In this document: positions 34,385 to 45,749 of the stretch, piece after piece | Layout: each line of letters starts with the position of its first letter | Position numbering within the stretch: position 1 is the first letter of the stretch | Assembly (NCBI RefSeq): GCF_023065955.2 | Contig: NW_026622974.1 | Coordinates: 30,039,718-30,103,717, forward strand | Length of the DNA: 64,000 nt | Direction: 5' to 3' | From: Ursus arctos | Lineage: Eukaryota > Chordata > Mammalia > Carnivora > Ursidae | Position numbers and translations under genes: made by a program | The notes under the pieces: generated by a model | Told to the model about the DNA's origin: nothing | Databases searched by the model: none | What the model saw: only the letters and a program-made list of their open reading frames with translations

Positions 34385-35666
34385 CTTTACTTGTATATTG
34401 TTGTAATGCAGATCTTTAGAACTTCTTCACCTTGAAGGACTGATACTTTTATACCCATTGAGTAGCAACTCCCCATTTGCTTAAGCTTCAGCCCCTGGCA
34501 ACCATCATTCTCTTTTTTGCTTCTATGAGTTTGACTACTTTAAATACCTCAAATAAGTAGAATTATTCTGTGTTTGGACTTCTATGATTGGTTCATTTCA
34601 CTTAGCATGATGTCCTTGAGTTTCAACCATGTTGTAGCATAAGACAGGATTATGTTCTTTTTCATGGCTCAAAAATATTTCATTATATGTATTTACCACT
34701 TTTAAAAATCTATTTATCTGTCTATGGACACTTAGATTATTTCCATAACTTGGCTATTATGAATAGCGCTACAATGAACATGGGAGTGCAGATAAAGGTT
34801 TGAGATCCTGATTTCAATTCTTTTGGGTATAGACCCAGAAGTGGGATTGCTGGATCATATAGTAATTCTATTTTTAAATTTTTTGAGGAAATTCCAAGCC
34901 GTTTTCCATAGCAGAGGCATAATTTTACATTCCCATCAACAGAGCAGGATTCCAACTTTTCACATCCTCACCAATGCTTGCTATCTTTTTTTAAATGTAT
35001 TCACCCTGTCTTGTGTGAAGTGATCTCTCATTGTGATTTCGATTCACATTTTCCTCATCATTAGTGATGTTGAACATCTTTTCATATACCTGCTGGCCAT
35101 TTGTATGTCTTTAGAGAAATATCTATTCAAGTCTTCTGCGCATTTTTTAATTGAGCCATTTATTTTTATGTTTTTGAGTCGGAGGAATTCCTTATATATT
35201 TTGGATATTAACCCCTTATCAGATATATATGTGGCGAGTATTTTATCCCATTCTGTAGGTTGCCTTTCACTTTGCTAGTTTTTTCCTTTGCTACGCAGAA
35301 CTTTTTTGTTGATGTAGTCCTACTCACCTGTGTTTGCTTTTGTTGCCTGTGCTTTTGGTGTCATATCTAGGAAATCATTGCCAAGACCAGTGATATGAAG
35401 GGTTTTCCCTGTGTTTTCTTTTAAGAATGTAGTAGTTTCAAGTGTTACCTTGAAGTCTTTATCCATTCTGTTTATTTTTGAGTGATGTAAAATAAGAGCT
35501 CCGTTTCATTGTTTTGCATGTGAGTAATCCAGTTTTCTAACACTGGTTGAAGAGACTATCGTTTCTTCATTGTGTAGTGTTGGCACCCTAATTAAAGATA
35601 ATCTGATCATATAGGCATGGGTTTATTTCTGGGCACTATATTCTATTCCATTGGTCTTAGGTCTGT

Positions 35667-35719
35667 CAATACCATACAGTTTTGCCATATCCAATATTTG
35701 CCAATACCATACAGTTTTG
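35667..35719 (+). repeat. Two-copy 35-bp tandem duplication inside L1
   Basis: CAATACCATACAGTTTTG at 35667-35684 and again at 35702-35719. A single copy is expected in L1 ORF2. Confidence 0.93.
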
Positions 35720-36811
35720 ATTACTATAGCTTTGCAAAATGTCTTGAGTTCAGGGTGTGATGCCTTCTGCTTAGCTCTCCTTTTCAAGATTATTTTGGCT
35801 ACTTGAGCTCCTATGGTTCCGTATGAATTTTAGGACTTCTAAAAAATTTCTGCAACAAATGCCACTGGGATTTTGACAGGAATTACACGGAATCTATAGA
35901 TCACTTTGGGTAATACGGACATTTTAACAATATAAAGTCTTCTAATTCTTGAACATTGGATGCTTTATCATTTTTTGTGTCTAATTCCTTTTAGCAATGT
36001 TTTTCAGTTTTCAGTGCATAAGTCTTTCACCATTGTAATTAAGTTTATTCCTAAGTATTTTATTTTTTATGCTATGTTAAATGTAATTATTTTCTACTTT
36101 CCTTTCAGATTGTTCATTGTTAATGTATAGAAATGCAACTGGTTTTTGTATCCTGCTACTTTGCTGAATTCACTTCTTAGTCCTTACAGTTTGTGTGTGT
36201 GTATGTGTGCTTGTGTGCACATGTGTGTTTTATAGTGTTCTACATATAAAATTACATCATCTATGATAATTTTATCCTTTCCAATTTGGATGACTTTTTA
36301 TCTCTTCTTCTTGCCTAATAAGGCAAGAAGGTTAAACTTCAGCACTGTGTTGAATAGAATAGTGAGTGGGTATCCTTACCTTGTTACTGAGCTTGGCAGA
36401 AGATCAGTTTTTCAATAGTGAGTATGAGATTAGTTGTCAACTTTTCATATAAGCCTTTATTATGTTGAGTTAATTTCCCTGTATTCCTAATTTGTTCAGT
36501 GTTTTCATCAAAAATTATGTTCAAATTGTCAAACGTTCTTTCTGCATCTATTGAGATGATCATAAAATTTTAATCCTTTGTTCTGTTAATTTGTGTATCA
36601 CATTTATTGATTTGAAAATGAACCATCCTTGCATCCCTGGAATGAATCCCACTTTCTCATGATGAATGATCCTTTTAATGTGCTATTGCATTTGGTTTCC
36701 TAGAATTTTGTTGATTATTTTTATATCTATATATATCCAAGAATACTGTTCTGTAGTTGTCTTTTCTTGCAGTGCCCTTATCTGGCTTTGGTTTCTGGGT
36801 AAGCCTGGCAT

Positions 36812-36896
36812 ATTCCCTCCTCTTTAATTTTTGGACTATTGGACTATTCCCTCCTCTTTAATTTTTTTTGGACTATTCCCTCCTCTTTAATTTTTT
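36812..36896 (+). repeat. Three-copy tandem duplication inside L1
   Basis: ATTCCCTCCTCTTTAATTTT starts at 36812, 36846 and 36875, so a unit of about 29-34 bp is present three times where L1 has one. Confidence 0.95.
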
Positions 36897-37410
36897 TGAA
36901 GAGTTTGAAAAGGATTGGCATGAATTCTTCTTTAAATGTTTGGTAGAATACAACACTGAAGCCATCTGCTCCTGAGCTTTTCTGCGTTGGGAGGTTTTTG
37001 ATTACTGGTTCAATCTCCTTACTCATTATTGGTCTGTTCAGATTTTCTCTTTCTTAATGATTCAGTCTTGGTAAGTTTTATGTTTCTAGGAATTTATACT
37101 TCTCTTCTAGATTATCTAATTTGTTGACATATAATTGTTCATAGCAGTCTCTTATAATTCCTTTCCCTCCTATGGCATCAGTTGTAATCTCTTCTCTGTT
37201 ACTTCTGATATTACTTATTTGGGTTCCGTCTTTTTTTCTTAGTCTAAGTTCCTTCTAGTAGTCTGTAATTTTTTTCTAGTAAATTTTACTATTTTGTCTT
37301 TTTCTTTAGGTTTTTATACTTTTCTATGATATGCGAAGGTATGAATTTCTTGAATCTATAGGTTGATTGAATGTGGAGAATGGCTTGCTAAATCTGTAGG
37401 TTAGTGTCTC

Positions 37411-38230
37411 TTATTAGTTTTGAAATATTCGTAGTCACATCTCTTCAGTCTTGTCCTATTTTCTCTCTCCTCTCTTTCTGGAATGCTAATTAACATGTGT
37501 GCTATATATTTTTACCATGTACCTTATTTCTTTTGTTTCATCATTTTACTTCTCTGTGCCTTTTTTTTAAACTTATTTTCTCCTGCCTTTATGTTCTAGT
37601 TTTCAAGTATCTCACTAATTTTTTTAACCTCCTGTGACACCCCCTCCCTGAGTCCCTAATTTCTGGTACCATATTTTCTATTTCTATAATTTTTTTTTTT
37701 TTTGTATTTTAAAAGTGTGCTCTGTTTCCAGTTCTTTGCTTTGATATTCTGTCTGATCTTTATCTCTTTATGTGGTGATCACCTTTTCTTTGAAGTCAGT
37801 ATCAGATAATTTCAATTTCTGGGGCCATTGTAACCATTGTTAGTTCTTTTGCTAATTTTAGTTCATGTGACTTTTTGTATTTATTTCTCCTGTACTTTTT
37901 GATTTTATACTTCATAGTTTGGAAAAAATCAGAAATATTTTGAAGGCAAGAATGATATTTTCTTCCTTCAGGGAGGATTTTTTTTTCCTTATTCTGAGAC
38001 CACTAACAATGTATCATCATTATAATCCAATTTCAAAATTTAAATGATTTAGAAATTTGGATTTGAAGTTTAGCTATCATTTGTGCAAACCCTGTTGTAT
38101 ATTCAGCTCATGCTTATATCTTGGATGCAGTCCTTTGCCGTTCTAACTCTAAATAGAAGGTGGGTTGCTAAAAACGGATCTTCATGTGCCCTGTGCTCCA
38201 GCGTTTGTAGCCTCAATCCGTGAGACTATC
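37411..38230. other. Unassigned, possibly continuing LINE
   Basis: T-rich sequence with a T-run at 37689-37702. Tone and composition suggest more antisense LINE sequence, but I cannot place it. Confidence 0.45.
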
Positions 38231-38245
38231 AGAAATGCTGCCCAG

Positions 38246-38502
38246 GGGCGCCTGGGTGGCACAGCGGTTAAGCGTCTGCCTTCAGCTCAGGGCGTGATCC
38301 CGGCGTTATGGGATCGAGCCCCACATCAGGCTCCTCTGCTATGAGCCTGCTTCTTCCTCTCCCACTCCCCCTGCTTGTGTTCCCTCTCTCGCTGGCTGTC
38401 TCTATCTCTGTCGAATAAATAAATAAAATCTTAAAAAAAATAATAAAATAAAAAAAAATACAAATGGAGTAAATAAAAAAAACTTTAAAAAAAAAAAAAA
38501 AA
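38246..38502 (+). mobile_element. Young Can-SINE (SINEC), perfect 15-bp target-site duplication
   Basis: Near-consensus: GGGGCGCCTGGGTGGCACAG, CGGTTAAGCGTCTGCCTTCA, GGGCGTGATCCCGGCGTTAT, CTCGCTGGCTGTCTCTATCT. The tail is unusually long (about 85 bp of A-rich sequence with TAATAAAATAAAA patterns). AGAAATGCTGCCCAG at 38231-38245 and 38503-38517. Confidence 0.98.
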
Positions 38503-38517
38503 AGAAATGCTGCCCAG

Positions 38518-38764
38518 CCTTTCAGCTGCCTTTTCTGTATCAGTAACTCAAAGCGTCCGCCTCATTTATTGGTCTGTTATTTCTTCACGACAGTGTTAGT
38601 TCTTTGATAACTTCTGGCAGATTCCATATATACTCCAGATTTTCTAATTTTCTTTTGTGGATATTTTGGTTTGATTTATCTAAGTCTTTTACTATCTGAG
38701 GTCAATGTCCTCTATTTAATAATTCTTCCTGTCTATCTCTATGTTCAAATTCTCTATTGGAGAA
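38518..38764. other. No recognised feature
   Basis: Continues the pre-insertion sequence on the right of the SINE. No family assigned. Confidence 0.45.
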
Positions 38765-38936
38765 GCTGCATAATGTTATAGTTAAAATTATGGCCTTGGA
38801 ATCTTGACTGCCTGGGCTCAAATTCTACTCTGCCTCTTATTAGCTCTTTGAACTTTGGCAAGTAACCTCAACCTCTGTGCCTAAATTTCTTCATCTGTAA
38901 AGAAGACACGAAGTCGTATTTCATTTGTTCAGTATT
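38765..38936 (+). mobile_element. MIR SINE
   Basis: GGCCTTGGAATCTTGACTGC, CTGGGCTCAAATTCTACTCT, CTTTGGCAAGTAACCTCAAC, TTTCTTCATCTGTAAAGAAG: a well-preserved MIR in sense orientation including the central core. Confidence 0.92.
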
Positions 38937-38973
38937 AAATATCAATATTTATAAACCATTAAAAACCATTCCT

Positions 38974-39011
<38 letters not shown>

Positions 39012-39118
39012 GTGTGTGTGTGTGTGCGTGTTTGTGCATGTTTGTGTGTGTGTGTGCGTGTTTGTGTGTGTTTGTGTGTTTGTGCGTGTTTGTGTGCGTT
39101 TGTGTGTGTGTGTGTGTG
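38974..39118 (+). repeat. Long interrupted (GT)n microsatellite
   Basis: 145 bp of GT with repeated TTTGTG and GCGTG interruptions; the interrupted part forms a longer-period pattern (GTGCGTGTTTGTGTGTG). A Z-DNA-prone alternating purine-pyrimidine stretch. Confidence 0.97.
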
Positions 39119-40404
39119 GTCATATACTATTGTAAAGTTACTACTTGATCTATGCTGATCTACACTGAATGCAACATGTTCTTGTGTGTATCTTTCCTTT
39201 GTAATATATTTCTCTCTTGGTCAACCTTCTTTCAGTCTTTTATTAGTTTCCTTTCACAAACAGAAATTTTCCTTCATAAATTTTCTTTCATAAATAGAAA
39301 AAAAAAGGATTGATTAAGGTGTTTTAAAAAAATCAGCAACAAAATAGCTACGTTTCTTTTTCTGACTGGTGCTATTCCTGCCTAATATATACGTATATAT
39401 ATATATCCTAGTAGTGCCTCCTTTTCATTATACATAATGCCACATAATGCTAGACTTAGATGGCGCATTTTGGTTCCGTGGTCCCAAAACACTTCTTAAG
39501 CTGTATCAGAATCATGTAAAAGGTTTTGTGAAAATCAGTCTTGGGAGCAGCTCACCCAGGACAGTCAGATATAAGAAATCTGGAATAATTTCCAAAAAGT
39601 GAACTGTAATAAGTCTTGTCTTCATTCCACTACATCACTCCCACATCTTAGTCACTTATTATTTATACTATCGTAAAGTTTAGATAATAGTTATTTTAAA
39701 AAGAAAAATGAATACACTTTTTTTTTTCATTTGTAGAGGATACTGTATGGTCATTTTCATCCTGTCATAGTTTAGTTTTTTAAACCTCTGTGCTTTAAAT
39801 ACGTCTCACTTCAGAAGTAAAGTGTGGAAAATTTATTCTGTTCATGGTCTCACATTTAACATTGTAGTGCTGAAAAGGTTTTGAGTGAAGTATTTACTCT
39901 TTTCTATGTTCAAAAATTTAAAAACCCATGAAGAATTTGAGCGATTTTGAATTTTATAGACTGCATTCTCACCTAATGCATTTCAAATATAAAAACATCA
40001 AAGCTATAGTATATATGTTAAGAAAATATTTATATATTTACTTATTTATTTTTTGGCTTAATTTCTCCTTACTTTTTAAAAAGTTGACTGCAGTTCCTTA
40101 AATCAGGTTTAGGGAAGTGGTAAAAGGACAGAAATAAACTGACAAATTTGATTCAGATTCTATGTCAATCTCATGAAGCCCCAATTAAAGTCTCATAAGG
40201 CAGTTTGACAGGAGTATAATGGTTTTCTGCTGACACTAAGAATGCACTTGGTGAGAGGGGAGATAGTCTCCCCTAACTGCCCCAGACAGTGCTTGTCCCT
40301 TTCAGTATTTTCAGTATTTTCACATCAGGTACTGCTTCGGGGCACTCACCAATATCGCAATTAATGATTTGCATACTTGTGGTTTTCGCTAAAATACATT
40401 ACAC
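39119..40404. other. No recognised feature
   Basis: AT-rich with a TATATACGTATATATATATA stretch at 39386-39405. No repeat family or gene recognised. Confidence 0.5.
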
Positions 40405-40492
40405 TTCAAGAGAACAGGGATATAGTCGTATTTGATCACTACTTCTCCCCGGGCTTAGACAAGTATCAGGCATATAGTATGCTTCAATAAAT
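40405..40492 (+). mobile_element. LINE2 3' end
   Basis: CAAGAGAACAGGGATATAGT, TATCAGGCATATAGTATGCT and TCAATAAATAGTAATA follow the L2 terminus. Confidence 0.65.
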
Positions 40493-40716
40493 AGTAATAC
40501 AATTTTATTTTTAAAGCAAGTGTTTGAATGGTTCAATAAATGCACCTGCTCTTCAATATAAGAAAAGATATATTTGGAAAAAGAGTTGTTAACTGGAGTG
40601 TAGGTAAATGATTATATATTGTGGATGTTTTTACTTCCCTGGAGATATTTCTAAGGCATAAGACATAGAAGTCAATGCTCAGACTTACCTTTAAATTATG
40701 AATACTTTTAGCTTTC

Positions 40717-40862
40717 TGTTTTTCTTTCTTCTTTCTTTCTTTCTTTTTTCTCCCTCCCTCCCTCCTTTCCCTTACTTTCTGTTTTTCTTTCTTTCTTCTT
40801 TCTCTTTCTCCCTCCCTCCTTTTCCTTCCTTCCTTCCTTCCTTCCTTCCTTCCTTCCTTCCA
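40717..40862 (+). repeat. (TTTC)n/(TTCC)n polypyrimidine tract
   Basis: Alternating TTTC, CCTC and a terminal (TTCC)n at 40823-40861. The 156-codon minus frame (40533-41003) owes its length to this tract (EGRK runs) and is not considered a gene. Confidence 0.97.
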
Positions 40863-41321
40863 ACCAGTGTGCTTCTGAGCTCTCTGACCTTGTTGGTGGT
40901 GATGATTATAAAGCAGCATTGGAATAAGGACAAGGGTCAAAATGATTTTGGCTAAAAAAGCACAACACACCGTGCTTTGAGTAAACATATCAATTAAACT
41001 CATAGGTACATTAGCCGTTCAGAAACATTTATACGCATTGTACCTAACCCAAACTTGTCCTCTATGCTGAATGCCTTATTTGTGATTTTCGAAATAAAAG
41101 ATGTGAGTTCTGAAGCTTATAATTAGCAATTAAAGTTGACTAATTAAATCTTCTATTATAACAGAATTTTTCTATGGAGAAAGGGTAATGATGTTGCTCA
41201 GCATGATTAAAGATTAAACTTTAATCTAACTTAAGACATTTTGTTATTCCATTTGGAGGTTACTGAACATAGCGCATTTCCTTCATTTAATTATATTGTC
41301 AACAACAAGAAATATTTCAGA

Positions 41322-41322
<1 letters not shown>
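40863..41322. other. No recognised feature
   Basis: AT-rich, no family recognised. Confidence 0.5.
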
Positions 41323-41358
<36 letters not shown>

Positions 41359-41410
41359 TATGCAGAGAATACATCTATACACACACACACATACACACAG
41401 AGAAAACACA
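41323..41410 (+). repeat. (AT)n and (CA)n microsatellites
   Basis: AT repeat at 41323-41360 followed by ACACACACACATACACACAC near 41379-41399. Confidence 0.95.
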
Positions 41411-41539
41411 CACATAAACATATGAGGAGAGTAGAAACTGACAAGGTAGGCAAGAATCCTGAAGAATGGAGTATTCTTACTTCTTGCTAGAACACCGCCT
41501 CTCCATGGTGTAAACAAAACTGATGGTATATATCAGTTA

Positions 41540-41660
41540 GTGCTCCCTTTGTGCCCAGCTCTGTTCTATGTGTTTCATATGTTACTTCATCTAATTCGCA
41601 CAAAAATCCTGTGAAGTTAGTGCGATGATTATCCCTGTAGATAAATGAAGTCCTTCATTT
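41540..41660 (-). mobile_element. MIR SINE fragment, antisense
   Basis: GTGCCCAGCTCTGTTCTATG, TGTTACTTCATCTAATTCGC, AAATCCTGTGAAGTTAGTGC and TTATCCCTGTAGATAAATGA match the antisense MIR 3' side. Confidence 0.75.
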
Positions 41661-41849
41661 TCAACTTCCTAGGCTTATTTTCTGACTTCCTTCCCTTCTC
41701 TCTTCCTCTCACCCTCCCTTTCTATCTGAGAGAGAGATCTAATCTAGTGTTTCTTCGTTTACCTTGGAAAATTTTACACTTATGTTAGTATATTCTATCA
41801 ATCATTCTGTTTTATGCTTTTTAACTGACATTTTAAAACTTTTTGTTGA

Positions 41850-42300
41850 ATTTAAACATGCACAACATGCACAAATATTGAGTGTGGGGTTGAATGAATC
41901 TTTCCCAAATGAATGAATTGTTGGAACCCTCATGCGCATCTTGGTTTGAAACATGACCAGTGCAGAGAAGCTGTTCCGCAGTCCTCAGTCATAACTCCCC
42001 CCAAATAACCATGATTCTGACTTCTCTCAGCGTTTCTTAGATTTGTTATTGTTTTAACTCTAAGTAAGTGGTGTCATAAATTATAAACTTTTAAGTCAAG
42101 CTTCTCTCAACATTATGCTTGTGAGATTTATCTCTTTCACGTGAAGCAGTATTTCTTTCATTTTCATTGCTCAATAGCATTTTATTTTATGAATGTACTA
42201 CGATTTATTGATACATTCTACTGCTGGTTGTATTTGGGTTATTTCTAAGAGTTTTTCCTCTACAAGTGAATATATAAATTAGTATAACCACTTTTATTTT
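41850..42300 (-). mobile_element. Old L1 (L1M) 3' region, antisense
   Basis: AACATTATGCTTGTGAGATT, CAATAGCATTTTATTTTATG and TTTATTGATACATTCTACTG match antisense L1M 3' UTR. It appears to continue at about 43600 on the other side of a younger L1. Confidence 0.65.
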
Positions 42301-43376
42301 TTTCATTTTCAAATTTTCATTTAAATTCTAGTTAGTTAACATATACGGTAATATTGGTTTCAGGAGTAGAATTTAGTGATTCCTCACTTACGTACAACAC
42401 CCGGTGCTCATCACAAGTGCCCTCCTTAATACCCATCACCCGTTAACCCATCCCCCGCCCACCTCCCCTCCAGCACCCCTCAGTTTGTTCTCTTAGTTGA
42501 GTCTGTTATGGTTTGCTTCCCTCTCTTTTTTTTTTTCCTTTCCCCTATGTTTATCTGTTTTGTTTCTTAAATTGCACATATGAGTGAAATCAAAAGTCAG
42601 TCTTTCTCTGACTTATTCCACTTAGCATAATATATCCTAGCTCCATCCAGGTCATGCAAATGACCAGATTTCATTCTGTTTTTTAAAAAGTATTTATTTA
42701 TTTATTTATTTGAGTGACAGAGAGTGTGAGTGGGGGGAGGGGAAGGGAGAGAGGGAGAGAGAGAATCCTCAAGCAGACTGTTTGCTGGGTGCAGAGCCTG
42801 ATGTGGAGCTCGATCCCAGGACCCTAAGATCATGACCTGAGCTGAAACCAAGAGCTGGCACTCAACAGACTGAGCCACCCCAAGATTGCATTCTTTTTGA
42901 TGACTGAGTAACATTCCATTGTCCTTTTGTGTGTGTGTGTGTGTGTGTACACATCTTCTTTATCCATTCATCAGTCAATGGACATTTGAGCTCTCTGCAT
43001 GGTTTGGCTATTGTTGATAGTGCTGCTATAAACACTGAATCACCATTTTTGTATCTTTTGGATGAATACTTAGTGCAATACTTAGTGCAATGGCTGGATT
43101 ATAGGATAGTTTTATTTTTAATTTTTTGAGGAACCTCCATACTGTTTTCCAGAATGGCTGCACCCGTTTGCATTTCTACCAACAGTGCAAGAGGGCTCCT
43201 CTTTCTCCACATCCTTGCCAACGTTTGCTGTTTCCTGTATTGTTATTATTAGCCATTCTGACAGGTATCAGGTGCTATCTCATTGTGGTTTTGATTTGTA
43301 TTTCCCTGATGATGAGCAGTGTTGGGCATCTTTTCATGTCTGTTAGCTATCTGGATGTCTTCTTTGGAAAAATGTT
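42301..43376 (-). mobile_element. Younger L1 3' end, antisense, with a nested SINE
   Basis: AATTCTAGTTAGTTAACATA, AGTGCCCTCCTTAATACCCA, CCCCTCAGTTTGTTCTCTTA, ACATATGAGTGAAATCAAAA, then after the SINE ATTCTTTTTGATGACTGAGT, the (GT)n at 42927-42949 and TCTCATTGTGGTTTTGATTT. About 870 bp of L1 3' sequence without the SINE. A 12-bp local duplication (ATACTTAGTGCA) lies at 43064-43091. Confidence 0.92.
42681..42882 (-). mobile_element. Can-SINE (SINEC) nested in L1
   Basis: Tail complement TATTTATTTATTTATTTATT, purine-rich body, GAGCTCGATCCCAGGACCCT, ATCATGACCTGAGCTGAAAC, TGAGCCACCC. AGATTTCATTCTGT (42666-42679) and AGATTGCATTCTTT (42883-42896) are the diverged target-site copies, which in L1 are one sequence. 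Confidence 0.95.
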
Positions 43377-43429
43377 TTTGAAAACTATTGAAACTGCTGT
43401 GATCTAAATCTATTAATCTAATCTACTAA

Positions 43430-43570
43430 AGTGAAACATATAATATCCTCTAAGCCAGCATTTCACTTTGAAGTGAATATCCAACAGAAATCCATACAGA
43501 TGAGCACCAAAAGTATACGCTACTGAATGTTCAACAGAATAGTATTTACAATAGCCAACGTCATATTTCC
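43430..43570 (+). mobile_element. L1M fragment, sense
   Basis: CAGATGAGCACCAAAAGTAT and GTTCAACAGAATAGTATTTA then CAATAGCCAACG match the sense strand of L1M 3' sequence, opposite to its neighbours. Confidence 0.5.
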
Positions 43571-43599
43571 CAATTCTAGCTGCTGCTAGATAGATATAG

Positions 43600-44010
43600 C
43601 TCAGTCACTTTAACAGCTTTAGATCTTTTCCTTATGTGAATATTAAGATTCTATTTTTGTTGTTATAAATAATATTGCAATGTCTCATGATGTACTTCAC
43701 AGAATTTCTCTGAGGTACACATATACCCAGAAGTCAACTTGCTTCTTGTTTTTAGAATCAACATATTTTAACTGCTACTGGATATTTACAAATCACTTTG
43801 TAAAATACTTTTCCTGATTTGTTCTCACTAGAAACTGAACAAATACTTGTATTCTACATGCTTAACAAAACTGGAAATTGTCAGAATTATTTTTTATGAA
43901 TGTATTTTGTGAATATATTTTTTTGTGAATGAAGTTGACTGAGTTTGCTTTGACTTGTGTTTTCTTAAGAGTGGAATTGGAGAGATGCTTGTATTTGGGG
44001 AAGGAGAAGG
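43600..44010 (-). mobile_element. L1M 3' region, antisense (continuation)
   Basis: TTGTTGTTATAAATAATATT, ACATATACCCAGAAGTCAAC and ACTGCTACTGGATATTTACA are consistent with antisense L1M beyond the part at 41850-42300. Confidence 0.5.
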
Positions 44011-44036
44011 TGTGATACCTCTATAAGGAATTACAA

Positions 44037-44170
44037 AGAGACATCTGGGTGGCTCAGTCAGCTAAGGATCCAACTCTCGATCTCAGCTCAGGTTTTGATC
44101 TTAGGGTCATGAGTTCAAGCCCTGCTTTGGGCTCCACACTGGGTGTGGAGACTACTTTAAAAAAAAAAAA
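44037..44170 (+). mobile_element. Short Can-SINE variant with target-site duplication
   Basis: ACATCTGGGTGGCTCAGTCA, GATCTCAGCTCAGGTTTTGA, GGGTCATGAGTTCAAGCCCT, CACTGGGTGTGGAGACTACT, then an A-run. AAGGAATTAC at 44025-44034 and 44171-44180. Lacks the CT stretch. Confidence 0.92.
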
Positions 44171-44180
44171 AAGGAATTAC

Positions 44181-44935
44181 TTAGCATGTATTTCAATTGG
44201 GTTGTTGTTTGCTTTTGGATATGAAGAAGTTCTTCATATTTTCTGTATATAAATCCTGTGTGTCTTATACATATTACAAAAATATTTTTAAAGACTACCT
44301 CACCTTTATGCATGGCTTATGGAGTTTTTCATAAGAGAAAAATTTTTGTTTTTATGTCGTCATATATTGTAATTATTTTTTATGTTGTGAGATTTGCTTT
44401 TATATCACCCCTAAATATCTGTTTCTATCCTAATGTCATGGAGAGGTTTCCCTGTATTATTTCTCATAGTTTTGAAGTCTTGCTTTCCAGATTTATGTCT
44501 TTTATCGACCTGGGTTCTATTTTTTAAAGATATGGTGTAGGAAATGTATTTTTAAAATTATTTAGGGTGCCATTTGTTCCAACATTTAATGAACAATCCA
44601 TTTTGTGCCACTTGATTTATACAGTAACCTTGGTCATATGCCAAGATAATACACACACAATATATATTTTTCACTCTTTATCTAGGAAATGGACAACTCT
44701 TATAAGGAGTCTTGCAGTGAAATGGAGCAAAGGAATGGGGTGACAGCTGGATTGAGGTATAAATTCAAGTCATGTCTATTCTAGCTCCAAAAAAATCTTG
44801 GCTGTTACAATTTCTCCTTAACGACAATGTCAAGACACCATAGACACAACTTGAAGACGTGTCCCCATAGTCCAAGACACTATTCTCTCCTATGTGGACC
44901 ACTAGCTACTTCTTGACTTCAACTCACTTGTCATC
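44181..44935. other. No recognised feature
   Basis: An 89-codon frame (44258-44527) is not recognised. The T-rich sequence could be old LINE. Confidence 0.45.
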
Positions 44936-44945
44936 CATTCTGCAA

Positions 44946-45149
44946 TTTTTTTTTTTTTTTGAGAGAGAGAGAGAGCATGTGCAAGCATATATGGGGTTGT
45001 GGGGACGGGCAGAGGGAGAGGGAGAGAATCTTAAGCAGGTTGCACAGCATGGAACCTGATGCAGGGCTCAATTTCATGACCCTGAGATCATGACCTGAGC
45101 CCGAAATCAGGAATTGAAGACTTAACTGATTGAGCCACCCAGACAGCCC
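44946..45149 (-). mobile_element. Can-SINE (SINEC), antisense
   Basis: T-run, GAGAGAGAGAGAGCATGTGC, GGGCTCAATTTCATGACCCT, GAGATCATGACCTGAGCCCG, GATTGAGCCACCCAGACAGC. The flanks CCATTCTGCAATTT and CCATTTTGCAGTTT look like an eroded target-site duplication. Confidence 0.92.
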
Positions 45150-45160
45150 CCATTTTGCAG

Positions 45161-45458
45161 TTTGATGGTTTTCTCATCCCCACCCTCCATTCCATTATAC
45201 TTATTATTTTAATATATTTTATCACAAAATAGAAAAATGCCAGATTAGATTGGTTGTTTCAGCAGTTCAACGATGCATCCAGATTCTTTATTGCTGTCCT
45301 GAAATTCACTGGCTAGTGTCATTTTAAGACCGATTTGCATCTTGTGGTGGCAGCGTGACTTCTTGTTGTGATCAGGATGTATGCTCCCACAACTGAAGGA
45401 GCAAATCTATTCTTCACCTAGTAGCCAGAATAGTTTGGAACTATTTAAACTAGATGTC
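45161..45458. other. No recognised feature
   Basis: No recognised family. Confidence 0.45.
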
Positions 45459-45459
45459 T

Positions 45460-45664
45460 CTAAGCAGAACGATTTAACTTTTAATTTATGGGGGATGTTA
45501 GGTAATGTCTGGGGACATTTTTGCTTGTCTTATCTTGAGGAGATGTTACTGGCCTCTGTTGGGTAGAGGCCAGAGTGCTACTAACCATCGTACAATGCAA
45601 AGGACTGCCTTCCAAAACAGTTATCTGATCTGAAGTGTCAATAGTGCTGAAGTTGAACAACCCA
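45460..45664 (+). mobile_element. MER20 (hAT-Charlie DNA transposon)
   Basis: Near-full-length MER20: GGTAATGTCTGGGGACATTT, TTGGGTAGAGGCCAGAGTGC, ATCGTACAATGCAAAGGACT, GAAGTGTCAATAGTGCTGAA. Nonautonomous, about 200 bp, old. The 61-64 codon frames here are incidental. Confidence 0.92.
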
Positions 45665-45749
45665 GATTTAACCAAATCACATCAGCCTCTCTGCAGCGAG
45701 CTCTGTCATGTTTTCCCATCGCTCATCAAGGTAAATTGATATCCCTACC

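Larger units (their letters stand above)
34385..37410 (-). mobile_element. L1 3' UTR and ORF2, antisense, decayed
   Basis: About 3 kb in antisense order: 3' UTR (CAGCCCCTGGCAACCATCAT, CTTAGCATGATGTCCTTGAG), 3' region to 35280, ORF2 C-terminus (TTGATTACTATAGCTTTGCA), reverse-transcriptase part (36240-36600, TTTCTGCATCTATTGAGATG) and upstream ORF2 (36900-37150, where a 60-codon minus frame is a true ORF2 remnant). It contains short tandem duplications at 35667-35719 and 36812-36895. Ends near 37400. Confidence 0.88.

Noticed and set aside
40533..41003. 156-codon minus-strand frame, the longest in the window
   Set aside because: Its middle is the translated polypyrimidine tract; the two ends show no recognisable domain.
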